This document shows, in pieces, positions 23,863 through 33,845 of a stretch of DNA of 64,000 bases. Source of the DNA: Dyella caseinilytica. GTDB taxonomy: Bacteria; Pseudomonadota; Gammaproteobacteria; Xanthomonadales; Rhodanobacteraceae. A program made the position numbers and the translations under genes. The stretch lies in assembly GCF_016865235.1 (NCBI RefSeq), contig NZ_CP064030.1:124001-188000 (forward strand), written 5' to 3'. The notes below the pieces were generated by a model, which did not search any database, had not been told where the DNA came from, and saw only the letters and a list, made by a program, of their open reading frames with translations. Numbering within the stretch: the stretch's first letter is position 1; each line of letters opens with the position of its first letter.

Positions 23863-24492
23863 CGCAAATTTCCGCAGTAATCAGGGGCGCCTGCTGGCAG
23901 ATTCTTACTGGAATGCCTTGCACGTACCTGTGTAGCAAGTGTTGGAGAGGGGATGCTTGACACCTTTTCCGGCAAGATCTCGTGAAAAGTTGCGAAAAAA
24001 GCGCCAAAGATTGTCCTCCGGCGCATAAACGCGTCAGCTACCCCCCGGTTGACACGTAAGGGCCTTGAGCAGGGCAAGAAACTGCGGGCCGCCTGTCCAA
24101 CCGGCTTGCGAGCGACAACCAGAAGATTTCGCGGATCGAAGGCGGCCATCAGTGAGGCCTGGAGTGCGGTTTCCCCTGCACCAGCACCAAGGAATAGGGT
24201 CTTTCATCCAAGCTGACACGCTCAATCGGGCCTCGCTGGCTGCGTCGAAGGATGTTTCTGATGATGCGTAAGTCGACCAGAAGCAGCCGTAACGTGTGAT
24301 TTCCAGGCGCTGTTTCGTGGGTTCTAAAAATAAACTCAATAAATACATACGTATGCGTATGGATTTTTGGCCCGGTTGACTTTTACACACCCCATGTTTG
24401 GGCTATTCTCTGAGGCTCCCCCGCGATTGTCCGCTGCGTGTGCGTAGGCAGGCATTTCGTTCGATTCGATCCATACCTGAGGTTCCAATTCC
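23863..24492. other. Gene-free region (630 bp) with possible decayed coding remnant
   Basis: No start-to-stop gene can be supported. On the minus strand around 24010-24200, two overlapping frames give protein-like stretches (one containing MAAFDPRNLLVVARKPVGQA, the other GGPQFLALLKALT). They are broken by stops and a frame change, so a frameshifted relic is possible. The palindrome CATACGTATG lies at 24349-24358. The promoter of the downstream lipoprotein gene is probably near TTGACT at 24376. Confidence 0.3.
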
Positions 24493-25356
24493 ATGCGCAG
24501 CGTTGTTTGGTCGCTGATGACAGTGGCAGCGGTTGCACTGGCCGGCTGCAACAATTCCTCCAATCCGTCGTCTTCGACTGACACGGATGGCCAGTCGGCC
24601 GCGACGCAGGCGGCTGCGGCCAATAGCGTTTCCGGCACCATCACCCTCCGTGGCGGCATCACGCCGTCCAGCCAGGACAACCTGGTGATCAGCCTGGTCG
24701 ACGTCACCTCGCAGGGTTCCGCCCCGCTGGCGACCAAGACCATCGCCCCGGCTACCACGTTTCCGCTGCAGTTCGAGCTGAACTTCAATACGGCCAATGT
24801 CGCGCCGAACGATCTGTACATCGTGCAGGTCGAACTGACCGACGGCGATCGCCACTACAGCATGCCGATCCAGGCACCCGTACTGACCAAGGGCAACCCG
24901 ACCGCCAACGTCGCGATCGAGCTGGCTCCCGAGCAGACCGCGTCGGAGAAGTTGCTGGCTGCTTTCCAGGGCCTGCAGAAACAGATCGGCGGCATGAAGC
25001 GCTCGTCCGGCACCAAGCTCGAGCCGAATGCTTCGCGCGCCTGGCAGGTGTTCCGTGACGGCACCGAAGTGAAGTTCATCCGCGAGCTGGTTGATTACGG
25101 CGACAAGGGCTTCACCAGCACCGACTACGCCTACAAAGACGGTAAGCCGTGGGTGGTCCAGCAACAGAAGAAGGCCAACCAGGGCGCCAAGCCCACGTCG
25201 ACGGATACCGCCGGCTGGGGTGACGATGGCTCGCTGGTGCTGAAGACGCACGACGCCGGTGGCACCACCGAAGCGCTGAGCGACAGCGATGCCGGCAACC
25301 TCCAGCAGCAGGCCAAGGACGTCCTGAATCTCGCTACGGGCGGCAAGGGCAAGTAA
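24493..25356 (+). CDS. YbaY/YscW-type lipoprotein
   Basis: A 287-residue lipoprotein. The signal peptide ends in the lipobox LAGC with C19 as the lipidation site. A Ser/Thr/Ala-rich linker follows. The YbaY-like beta domain covers about 45-145: SGTITLRGGI, DNLVISLVDVT and PNDLYIVQVELTDGDRHYSM are the typical strands. The C-terminal half (about 150-287) is polar with no recognised domain and has lysine- and glutamine-rich stretches. The function of YbaY proteins is not settled. A strong intrinsic terminator at 25387 makes it a single-gene unit. Confidence 0.75.
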   Translation: MRSVVWSLMTVAAVALAGCNNSSNPSSSTDTDGQSAATQAAAANSVSGTITLRGGITPSSQDNLVISLVDVTSQGSAPLATKTIAPATTFPLQFELNFNTANVAPNDLYIVQVELTDGDRHYSMPIQAPVLTKGNPTANVAIELAPEQTASEKLLAAFQGLQKQIGGMKRSSGTKLEPNASRAWQVFRDGTEVKFIRELVDYGDKGFTSTDYAYKDGKPWVVQQQKKANQGAKPTSTDTAGWGDDGSLVLKTHDAGGTTEALSDSDAGNLQQQAKDVLNLATGGKGK

Positions 25357-25386
25357 GCCGCGCTGCGCCCGATAAGCAAGTCGCAT

Positions 25387-25420
25387 AAAAAAAGCCGTCC
25401 GCATTGCGGACGGCTTTTTT
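25387..25420 (+). terminator. Intrinsic terminator after the lipoprotein gene
   Basis: A stem GCCGTCCGC / GCGGACGGC with an ATT loop (25394-25414), flanked by A7 and T6 runs. Confidence 0.92.
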
Positions 25421-25442
25421 GTTACCTATAGAAATTTTGGGA

Positions 25443-25477
25443 GAGCCTGAAAAATTCGCGCTGGATTTTTCAGGCTC
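25443..25477. repeat. 13-bp inverted repeat between convergent genes
   Basis: GAGCCTGAAAAAT (25443-25455) and ATTTTTCAGGCTC (25465-25477) are perfect complements with a nine-base loop. It may be an additional bidirectional terminator or a recombination/REP-type palindrome. Confidence 0.6.
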
Positions 25478-25500
25478 AGGCTTGCGGACATCCATACAGC

Positions 25501-25529
25501 GAGAAGCTCTGTATAAATCAGAGCTTCTC
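25501..25529 (-). terminator. Hairpin after the autotransporter esterase gene
   Basis: A 10-bp stem GAGAAGCTCT / AGAGCTTCTC with a nine-base A/T-rich loop, six bases beyond the esterase stop. There is no U-tract on the minus strand, so terminator function is likely but not certain. Confidence 0.55.
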
Positions 25530-25534
25530 CTGGC

Positions 25535-27580
25535 TCAGAAGGCGAACTTCATGCCCAGGTTGATGGCGTTGTAGCGTTGGGCGCTGTCACTGAAGTGACC
25601 GTTGTAGGCGATCCAGCCGGACAGGGTCGGGGTGAACTGCGTGCTCAATCCGACATTGGCCGAGCCCCAGTTCTTGTCCGGCGTGAAGCCGGCCATTTCG
25701 AAGCTGCCATTCATGCTGTTGAGGCCTGCCGTCACCATGTCGGTGCTCGCGCGGCTGTCGTGGTTCCAGCCCAGTTCTACGTACGGCGACAAATCCATCG
25801 AGTTGTACTGCCAGTGGCCCTGCAAGCGCCAGCCGAGCGTGCTGATCAAGGCATTGCGTTCCTGGCGGCCGTACCACATGGCCGTCGCATCGTTGCCGCT
25901 CTCGTTGTAACCATCGATACGGATGCTCTGGTACTCGAAGTTACCAAACGGACCGGTCTTGAAGTTGCCGACATCGAACCAGTAGCCACCATGCAGGCCC
26001 AGACCGAAGTAGGAGCCATCGGTCTTGCCGGCTTCGTTCGTGCGGTCGTTACCGATCATGAAGACGCGATTGACGTTGGTGTAACTGGCTTGGCCGAAAT
26101 CACCATAAACGCCTGCGTAGGCGCCCGCGTCGTGCCAGGTCAGGTAGCCGAGGCCGGTGATGGCCTGCAGGTCATAACCGCCGCCTCCGCTGACATCGGC
26201 ATAGTGTTCGCCGACGCCCAGTGCCGCACCCGCAGAGATGTAGTCACTGGCATGCACATCCACGCCGACGGTCAGGTCGACGTTGTTGCTGGTGGTTTTC
26301 GGTGCACCGGCGCTCTGGTCAAACTGCTGGTTCGAGTAGCTGACGCTGGCGAATGCACGCGTCGGGCTGCCGAAGTTGTCCGCCATCATCTGCGTACGTA
26401 CGGCGGACGTTTGCGTGGTGACGGCGGCAAGCGGCGCTTCCTGCAGCAAGGAAATCTGCTGAGGCGCAGCGAGTTCGGACAACACAACCTGTGCCAGCAT
26501 CTTGTCCGCGGCGGTGGTGGGATGCACGCCGTCTGCAAACAGGTAGCTGTTGTTGGTGCCCGGCGCATAGGTGTACGGCAAGCCGGAGCCCTGCGGGCCG
26601 CATTCCACCGAGCTGGAGCCAACACCGCACGCTGGTACCGTGACGTTGGTGAAACCGTAGGCGGCCGGGTTGGCGATCACTTGGCTGAGCAGCGCAAAGG
26701 TGTTCACCGGAATGATGCCCACACCAAGCTTGCCGATACCGGCATTGAGCTGATTGTTATAGATGATGCTGAGCGTGGTCAGTGCGCTGGCTGCGGTAGC
26801 GCCCTCTTCGGTCGCCTCAGGTGTCAGGCCGATATTCGGCAGGTTGAACACGACGATGTTTTTCGCGCCAGCGCCCTGCAACGCAGCGAGCAACTTCACT
26901 TCTTGCTGCGCGGCGGTGGCGACATTCACTGTTGCCTCTGCCTGGGTCTGCAGGCTGGCGACGCCGGCCTTTGCAGCCACGGCTGCTTCGACCTGCTGTG
27001 TCACGGTGGGCGTGATCTGCGCCGTGAAGGCAGCAATGGCCGCCGGCGAATTGGGAATCAGGTTGTTAGTGATGGCTGCCGTGACTTCGCTCTGAATCGT
27101 TTCCTGGACGAGCGCAGGCACTGCGGCAGCCGCACCCGCGGCGGTCGCGGCGTAGAAAATGTCGTTCGCGCCACCCCACATCGTGTACAGCGAGCGGCTG
27201 TTGATGGTGGGACCGCTGGCCAGATAGGTGTCGACCTGAGTGGTGATGGTCGGTACTGTCGACGGCGTGCCAGGCGAATTATTGAGGATGCCCGCGCCAC
27301 CCCAGGCGTAGTCGGTGCCGCCTGCGAGCGAAGCTGTGAGCGAATAGCCCAATCCCGCCGCCACGTTCTGCACCGTCACGTTGCCGGGATTGGTGGTGAA
27401 TTTCAGGGGTGGCTGGATATTCGGATCGGTCGCCAGCGAGATGTTGCCGCCGTCGCTAAGGCTGTCGCCAAAGGCGATGACATTGCTGAAGGTCGAATTC
27501 GGATTTCCGGTGGCGTGGGCAACGCTCACGAGGCCAAGTGCCAACGCCACGGCGCCTGCAATCTTGCGCGGGTAAAGCAT
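25535..27580 (-). CDS. GDSL-type autotransporter esterase/lipase (EstA-like)
   Basis: A 681-residue type Va secreted enzyme. A signal peptide (about 1-23) precedes a GDSL-family passenger. The nucleophile is S40 (AFGDSLSDGG), the oxyanion residue is N139 in GGANDIF, and the catalytic pair D350/H353 is in FADGVHP. The C-terminal ~280 residues form an autotransporter beta-barrel with alternating aromatic strands, ending GMKFAF. Residues 145-235 are an Ala/Gln/Val-rich helical insertion inside the passenger. AGGAG lies eight bases before the ATG. EstA homologues hydrolyse short-chain esters or lipids at the cell surface. Confidence 0.88.
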   Translation of the reverse strand: MLYPRKIAGAVALALGLVSVAHATGNPNSTFSNVIAFGDSLSDGGNISLATDPNIQPPLKFTTNPGNVTVQNVAAGLGYSLTASLAGGTDYAWGGAGILNNSPGTPSTVPTITTQVDTYLASGPTINSRSLYTMWGGANDIFYAATAAGAAAAVPALVQETIQSEVTAAITNNLIPNSPAAIAAFTAQITPTVTQQVEAAVAAKAGVASLQTQAEATVNVATAAQQEVKLLAALQGAGAKNIVVFNLPNIGLTPEATEEGATAASALTTLSIIYNNQLNAGIGKLGVGIIPVNTFALLSQVIANPAAYGFTNVTVPACGVGSSSVECGPQGSGLPYTYAPGTNNSYLFADGVHPTTAADKMLAQVVLSELAAPQQISLLQEAPLAAVTTQTSAVRTQMMADNFGSPTRAFASVSYSNQQFDQSAGAPKTTSNNVDLTVGVDVHASDYISAGAALGVGEHYADVSGGGGYDLQAITGLGYLTWHDAGAYAGVYGDFGQASYTNVNRVFMIGNDRTNEAGKTDGSYFGLGLHGGYWFDVGNFKTGPFGNFEYQSIRIDGYNESGNDATAMWYGRQERNALISTLGWRLQGHWQYNSMDLSPYVELGWNHDSRASTDMVTAGLNSMNGSFEMAGFTPDKNWGSANVGLSTQFTPTLSGWIAYNGHFSDSAQRYNAINLGMKFAF

Positions 27581-27682
27581 GGGGTGTTGCTCCTGCGTTT
27601 GTTATAGTTAGGTTACGTTAATGCATGCCATACGTCAGCGCATGCTGCGCCGCAAACAAACGATTGTTCGCAAAAATGCCAG

Positions 27683-27746
27683 GGAGGCGATGAGCTCGCC
27701 TCCGCACACGATTTGGTAGGTAGATCAAGCACTTCAGCGCTTGATC
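27683..27746 (-). terminator. Two hairpins downstream of tex
   Basis: GATCAAGC / GCTTGATC (27723-27746) lies nine bases after the tex stop. GGAGGCGA / TCGCCTCC (27683-27703) is next on the minus strand and is followed by ATTTTTG. The second has the better terminator form. Confidence 0.5.
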
Positions 27747-27754
27747 TGGGCTGC

Positions 27755-30082
27755 TCAGCGCTTCAGGGCGCGCGACATCGCGTCGGCGAAAGCACTGTTG
27801 GCGGGCGCCGCCGATGGCTTCGGGGCGCTGGCGCCAGGGCGCGGGCCGCGGTTATCCCGTGAGCCGGGACGGCCATCGTTGCCGCCAGTTGGCTTTCCGC
27901 CGCGAGCCTGTCCCGGCTCGTCATCCAGACGCATGGACAGACCAATGCGCTGGCGCGGGATATCCACTTCCATCACTTTCACCTTGACGATGTCGCCGGC
28001 CTTTACGGCATCACGTGGATCTTTGACGAAGGTGTGCGACAACGCGGAGACGTGGACCAAGCCGTCCTGATGCACGCCGATATCGACGAATGCGCCGAAC
28101 GCGGCCACGTTGGTGACGCGGCCTTCGAGGATCATGCCGGGCTTGAGATCCTTCAGATCCTCGACGCCTTCCGCAAAACTCGGAGCAACGAACTCGGGAC
28201 GCGGATCGCGGCCGGGCTTTTCCAGTTCTTTGAGAATGTCGCGCACCGTCGGCACGCCGAAACGTTCATCGGTGTATTGCTCGGCTTTCAGGCCGCGCAG
28301 GAAGGTCATGTCGCCGATGATGTTTTTCACTTCGCGGCCGCATTGCGCAATGATGCGTTCGACCACCGGATACGCTTCCGGGTGCACCGCGCTGGCATCC
28401 AGCGGATTGTCGCCGTTGGGAACGCGCAGGAAGCCTGCGCATTGCTCGAACGCCTTGTCTCCCAGGCGCGGCACTTTCAGCAATGCTTTGCGATTGGCGA
28501 ACGGGCCATTGGCGTCGCGATGCTTCACCACGTTTTCCGCCACGCTGGGCGTAAGACCTGCTACGCGCGAAAGCAGCGCGGCGGAAGCCGTGTTCACGTC
28601 AACGCCGACGGCGTTGACGCAGTCTTCCACTTTCGCATCCAGCGCGCGCGCCAGTTTTACTTGATTGACGTCGTGTTGGTATTGGCCGACGCCGATGGCC
28701 TTCGGCTCGATCTTCACCAGCTCAGCCAGCGGATCTTGCAAGCGGCGTGCGATCGAAACGGCACCACGCAGGCTCACGTCGAGGTCCGGAAATTCCTTGG
28801 CCGCTGTTTCGGAGGCCGAATACACCGAGGCGCCGGCTTCGCTGACCACGATCTTGGAAAGTGCCAGATCAGCGTGCTTCTTGATCAGCTCACCGGCAAG
28901 CTTGTCGGTTTCGCGCGAAGCGGTGCCGTTGCCAATGGCAATCAGGTTCACGCCGTGCTGCTTGCTCAGCACAGCCAGGCGAGCAAGCGATTGATCCCAT
29001 TGCTTGCGCGGTTCGTGCGGATAAATCGTATCGGTAGCGAGCAACTTGCCGGTGGCGTCGACCACCGCCACTTTCACGCCGGTGCGAATGCCTGGATCCA
29101 GGCCCATCACCGTTTTTGCGCCTGCTGGCGCGGCCAGCATCAGATCTTTCAGGTTGTCGCCGAAGACGCGAATGGCTTCGTCTTCTGCGCCTTCGCGCAC
29201 GCGACCAAACAGATCCAGCGTGAGATGCAAATGCAATTTCACTCGCCATGTAAGACGCACCGTCTCACGCAACCATGCATCGGCAGGGCGGCCGCGATCG
29301 ATGATGTTGGCGTGTGCGGCAACGCGCCCTTCGCCTTCCATGTGTCCCTGCTCGGCTTCGGCAGTTGGCATGAGTTCGAGTTCGATCACGCCTTCGTTTC
29401 GCGCGCGCATCAACGCCAGCAGACGATGCGAGGGGATCTTGCCGATCGCTTCCATGTGATCGAAATAGTCGCGGAACTTCGCGCCTTCCTGTTCCTTGCC
29501 TTCCACCAACTTGGCGCGGATCTGGCCTTTCTCCCACAGCCAGTCGCGCAATTCGCCGAGCAGTTGCGCATCTTCGGCAATGCTTTCCATCAGGATCGCA
29601 CGCGCGCCATCGAGCGCGGCGCGCACATCGGGCACACCCTTCTCGGCGTCGATAAACTTTTCGGCAGATGCTTCCGGTGTTTGCGTGGGATCTTCGCGCA
29701 AGCCCAGCGCAAGCGGCTCAAGTCCGGCTTCACGCGCAATTTGCGCCTTGGTACGGCGCTTGGGTTTGTAGGGCAGGTAAAGATCTTCCAGTCGCGCCTT
29801 GGTGTCGGCGGTAAGAATGTCGCCCTTCAGCGCATCGGTGAGCTTGCCTTGTTCGGTGATGCTGGCAAGGATCGCTTCGCGGCGTTCTTCCAATTCGCGC
29901 AGGTAGCGCAGACGTTCTTCCAGCAGGCGTAGCTGCGTGTCGTCGAGACCGCCGGTGGCTTCCTTGCGGTAGCGCGCGATGAACGGCACGGTGGCGCCGC
30001 CGTCGAGCAGATCCACGGCAGCGTGTACCTGTTCCGGTTTGGCGGCGATGTCCTGGGCGATGCGTTGTTCGATACTGAGCAT
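27755..30082 (-). CDS. tex: Tex/YhgF RNA-binding transcription accessory protein
   Basis: A 775-residue cytoplasmic nucleic-acid-binding protein. In order it has an N-terminal helical Tex domain ([10 protein letters not shown]..., [17 protein letters not shown]), a YqgF/RNase H-like domain ([20 protein letters not shown]), helix-hairpin-helix repeats ([14 protein letters not shown]) and a C-terminal S1 domain ([24 protein letters not shown]). A Gly/Arg/Pro-rich tail follows. Length equals the family norm. Tex affects transcription and stress tolerance in several bacteria; its exact biochemistry is unsettled. Monocistronic by context. Confidence 0.95.
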   Translation of the reverse strand: MLSIEQRIAQDIAAKPEQVHAAVDLLDGGATVPFIARYRKEATGGLDDTQLRLLEERLRYLRELEERREAILASITEQGKLTDALKGDILTADTKARLEDLYLPYKPKRRTKAQIAREAGLEPLALGLREDPTQTPEASAEKFIDAEKGVPDVRAALDGARAILMESIAEDAQLLGELRDWLWEKGQIRAKLVEGKEQEGAKFRDYFDHMEAIGKIPSHRLLALMRARNEGVIELELMPTAEAEQGHMEGEGRVAAHANIIDRGRPADAWLRETVRLTWRVKLHLHLTLDLFGRVREGAEDEAIRVFGDNLKDLMLAAPAGAKTVMGLDPGIRTGVKVAVVDATGKLLATDTIYPHEPRKQWDQSLARLAVLSKQHGVNLIAIGNGTASRETDKLAGELIKKHADLALSKIVVSEAGASVYSASETAAKEFPDLDVSLRGAVSIARRLQDPLAELVKIEPKAIGVGQYQHDVNQVKLARALDAKVEDCVNAVGVDVNTASAALLSRVAGLTPSVAENVVKHRDANGPFANRKALLKVPRLGDKAFEQCAGFLRVPNGDNPLDASAVHPEAYPVVERIIAQCGREVKNIIGDMTFLRGLKAEQYTDERFGVPTVRDILKELEKPGRDPRPEFVAPSFAEGVEDLKDLKPGMILEGRVTNVAAFGAFVDIGVHQDGLVHVSALSHTFVKDPRDAVKAGDIVKVKVMEVDIPRQRIGLSMRLDDEPGQARGGKPTGGNDGRPGSRDNRGPRPGASAPKPSAAPANSAFADAMSRALKR

Positions 30083-30209
30083 GAGACTGAAGAAAATCCT
30101 TAGTTTTCGTGTTGCGGCGAGCGCGCCGTTGAAAATGGAACGCTCAAGTACATGATGATATCAAGTGGCGTCTGAAAGACATGCCTGAAACACAAGTACG
30201 CAGCATGGC

Positions 30210-30247
30210 AAAAAAAGACGGCGCGATTCCATAAGGAATGCGCCGTC
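30210..30247 (-). terminator. Intrinsic terminator of the RDD gene
   Basis: On the minus strand, a GACGGCGCATTCC / GGAATCGCGCCGTC stem with a TTAT loop is followed by a T7 run (the A-run at 30210-30216). It lies just after the RDD gene stop. Confidence 0.9.
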
Positions 30248-30261
30248 CATATGCGATGGAT

Positions 30262-31035
30262 TCAGGCGTCGAAGCGGCCGTGATCTGAGCCCGATTGCGG
30301 CCGTTGTGGCCGTTGCGGTGGTTGCTCCTGCGCGCTGCCATTGAGCACCAGTGTGCTGGCCATCAGATCATGCAGACCTTGCTTACGCTGGGTCCAGGCG
30401 ATGGCGAGGTAGCAGATGATCGGGATCAGGCCAAAGATCAGCCCCAAAACCCGGACAACATTGCGGGCGGCAGCACGGCCGATGCTGATGCGCTGTCCGT
30501 TCAAGTCCGTCACGCGCAGGCGCAAGGCCAGCTTGCCGGGCGTTGCCTGAAATTTCGATGCTTCAAATAGCACGTAATACACAAAGGTCATGCCGAGCGA
30601 GGCGATTTGAGAGCTTTCCGTCGCTTCGCCGTATTGACGGAAGGCCTCGGCCATATCGCTACCCGCTTGCACTTGTTCCATCAGATGCCGATAGGCCTCC
30701 ATACCGCCAAGCAGATACATCGCGATCATCGACGGAATCATCAGCACGATGATATCGATGATCCAGGCACCGAAGCGCTGCCAGAAGCCGGCGTAGTGGA
30801 ACGCCGCTACGCCAGCGGATGGCTGCGGTGGAGGCGGCGGGGCGTACATGTCTGGAGCGGGTGGCGGGGTGGGCTTTTCCAGTGGAAACAGCACCGATAG
30901 CGGCTGCCAGTCGGCCAGACCGTCGTACCAGCCAAGATCCTCGCGACTGAGCTGGCCGCTACGCAGCCATTCCTTGATCTGTTCTTCCTGATAGGGGCCG
31001 TGGCGTTCGCCCTGCCGACCGATCCAGACTTCCAT
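30262..31035 (-). CDS. RDD-family membrane protein with N-terminal GYF-like domain
   Basis: A 257-residue protein. Residues 1-50 (VWIGRQGERHGPYQEEQIKEWL, then GQLSREDLGWYDGLADWQPL) form a GYF_2 domain, a proline-motif-binding module. A proline-rich linker (PPPAPDMYAPPPPPQP) follows. An RDD domain with about four transmembrane segments follows, starting FWQRFGAWIIDIIVL. It contains the ATPGKLALRLRVTD motif. GAGGAG precedes the ATG at 31035; the longer upstream frame is not supported. The role is unknown; RDD proteins are often linked to ion transport or membrane organisation. Confidence 0.82.
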   Translation of the reverse strand: MEVWIGRQGERHGPYQEEQIKEWLRSGQLSREDLGWYDGLADWQPLSVLFPLEKPTPPPAPDMYAPPPPPQPSAGVAAFHYAGFWQRFGAWIIDIIVLMIPSMIAMYLLGGMEAYRHLMEQVQAGSDMAEAFRQYGEATESSQIASLGMTFVYYVLFEASKFQATPGKLALRLRVTDLNGQRISIGRAAARNVVRVLGLIFGLIPIICYLAIAWTQRKQGLHDLMASTLVLNGSAQEQPPQRPQRPQSGSDHGRFDA

Positions 31036-31161
31036 GGGGTGCTCCTCGCTAAGCAGGAGCGCATGATGCCATTTGGTGGACGGGAATAGGGGATTGGGAA
31101 TCGGAGTGTGCGCTTGGGCCAGTTTGTGGCAAGCCACCCACCCTATTCCCCATTTCCGTCT

Positions 31162-33039
<1,878 letters not shown>

Positions 33040-33228
33040 CGGATGGTCCAAAACACTGCGATAGACAAAGGCTTATGGTAACGCGAGCCATGCCGTAGGG
33101 TATGTACTACGGAACGCTGGCATGTTTTCTGCTTTCAGATCCACCGCACTCTCACGGGCAGATGCCGCGCGACACGCGCGCTGAGATAGGACGACAGGGG
33201 TCCATTCGCGTACCGGGATAGGAAGCAA

Positions 33229-33259
33229 GACGGCGCCCTTCGGGGCGCCGTCGTTTTTT
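33229..33259 (+). terminator. Orphan intrinsic terminator with UUCG loop
   Basis: A 10-bp GC stem GACGGCGCCC / GGGCGCCGTC closed by TTCG and followed by GTTTTTT. The U-run is on the plus strand, but no plus-strand gene precedes it: mnmG upstream runs the other way. An unannotated short transcript in 33060-33228 is implied. Confidence 0.8.
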
Positions 33260-33480
33260 ATGCGATCTCGATCCGTATGGGAGAGAGATCTGGCGCCCGG
33301 CGGTCTCAGGAACAGGGGGAATCCAGGATGACCGTATTGCCGGGCGCCAGAAACTGATGATTCTGCGGGCTACGCGGCCTGGCCGCTCCCCCGTCTGCGT
33401 GGTGGGGATCATCGCCCCGTACGCGTGAACATGGGGTGACTGAAACGCAAATTTATGCCGGTAAACGGCACCTGCTGACG
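33260..33480. other. Structured gene-free stretch with long-loop inverted repeat
   Basis: CTGGCGCCCGGC (33290-33301) and GCCGGGCGCCAG (33339-33350) are perfect 12-bp complements with a 37-base loop. A plus-strand micro-frame (26 codons from 33277) and a minus-strand frame ending near 33306 cross the repeat. Neither has convincing start signals together with conservation evidence. The whole 33040-33584 gap has no supported protein gene and may encode structured RNA. Confidence 0.4.
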
Positions 33481-33516
33481 CAGAAGGTCACAGTGTGATT
33501 TGGCGCAGAAATATAG

Positions 33517-33532
33517 CGTGATTTGCATCACA
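33517..33532. promoter_or_regulatory. CRP/Clp-like binding site
   Basis: CGTGA-TTTGCA-TCACA matches the CRP-family consensus TGTGA-N6-TCACA at 9 of 10 positions. It is centred about 60 bp upstream of the small gene at 33585. Xanthomonadales regulators Clp and Crp recognise this motif. A further TGTGA is at 33494. Confidence 0.55.
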
Positions 33533-33584
33533 GTCTGGCACGCCTGTTGCAGCACTTCGGTGCAAGCCAATCCGAGGAAGTGTC

Positions 33585-33770
33585 ATGGACAACAGTAACG
33601 AGTTCGCACCGGTGTACTTGCGGCATGACCTGATGATCGAGATCGGTCGTCTTGAAATGGCGATGGACCATTTGGTCGAGCGCGATCCTGTCCAGCAGCA
33701 ACAGCTGCGTCCGCGATTGCAGACGCGTATGAGTCATCTGCTTTGCGAGCTGGACCATCTACCCGCCTGA
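33585..33770 (+). CDS. Small hypothetical protein (61 aa)
   Basis: A 61-residue soluble, mostly helical and charged protein (MIEIGRLEMAMDHLVERD, QQQQLRPRLQTRMSHL). I do not recognise a family. It is supported as a real gene by a clear GAGGAAG site seven bases before the ATG, a CRP/Clp-like site upstream and a hairpin terminator downstream at 33800. It is a single-gene unit convergent with pepN. Confidence 0.6.
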   Translation: MDNSNEFAPVYLRHDLMIEIGRLEMAMDHLVERDPVQQQQLRPRLQTRMSHLLCELDHLPA

Positions 33771-33799
33771 CCAAGGCCCGCCATTGCTTGCCGCCCCGC

Positions 33800-33826
33800 A
33801 ACGGCGACCTGAATAAGGTCGCCGTT
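33800..33826. terminator. Hairpin between the 61-aa gene and pepN
   Basis: An 11-bp stem AACGGCGACCT / AGGTCGCCGTT with a five-base loop between convergent genes, followed on the plus strand by TGCGTTT. Confidence 0.6.
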
Positions 33827-33845
33827 TGCGTTTACGGCAATCCAA

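Noticed and set aside
24065..24271. Plus-strand 68-codon frame and overlapping minus-strand frame with GNRTP-like text that hinted at a tRNA
   Set aside because: No cloverleaf can be formed: the T-loop GGTTC and a proper acceptor stem are missing. No protein family was recognised either.
25577..27607. A 676-codon plus-strand frame opposite the esterase gene
   Set aside because: Shadow of the autotransporter gene, whose GDSL and barrel motifs are clear; the antisense product shows no family motif.
33152..33412. Minus-strand 86-codon frame between mnmG and the 61-aa gene
   Set aside because: Arg/Pro-rich composition, crosses a terminator hairpin and an inverted repeat, and has no SD.
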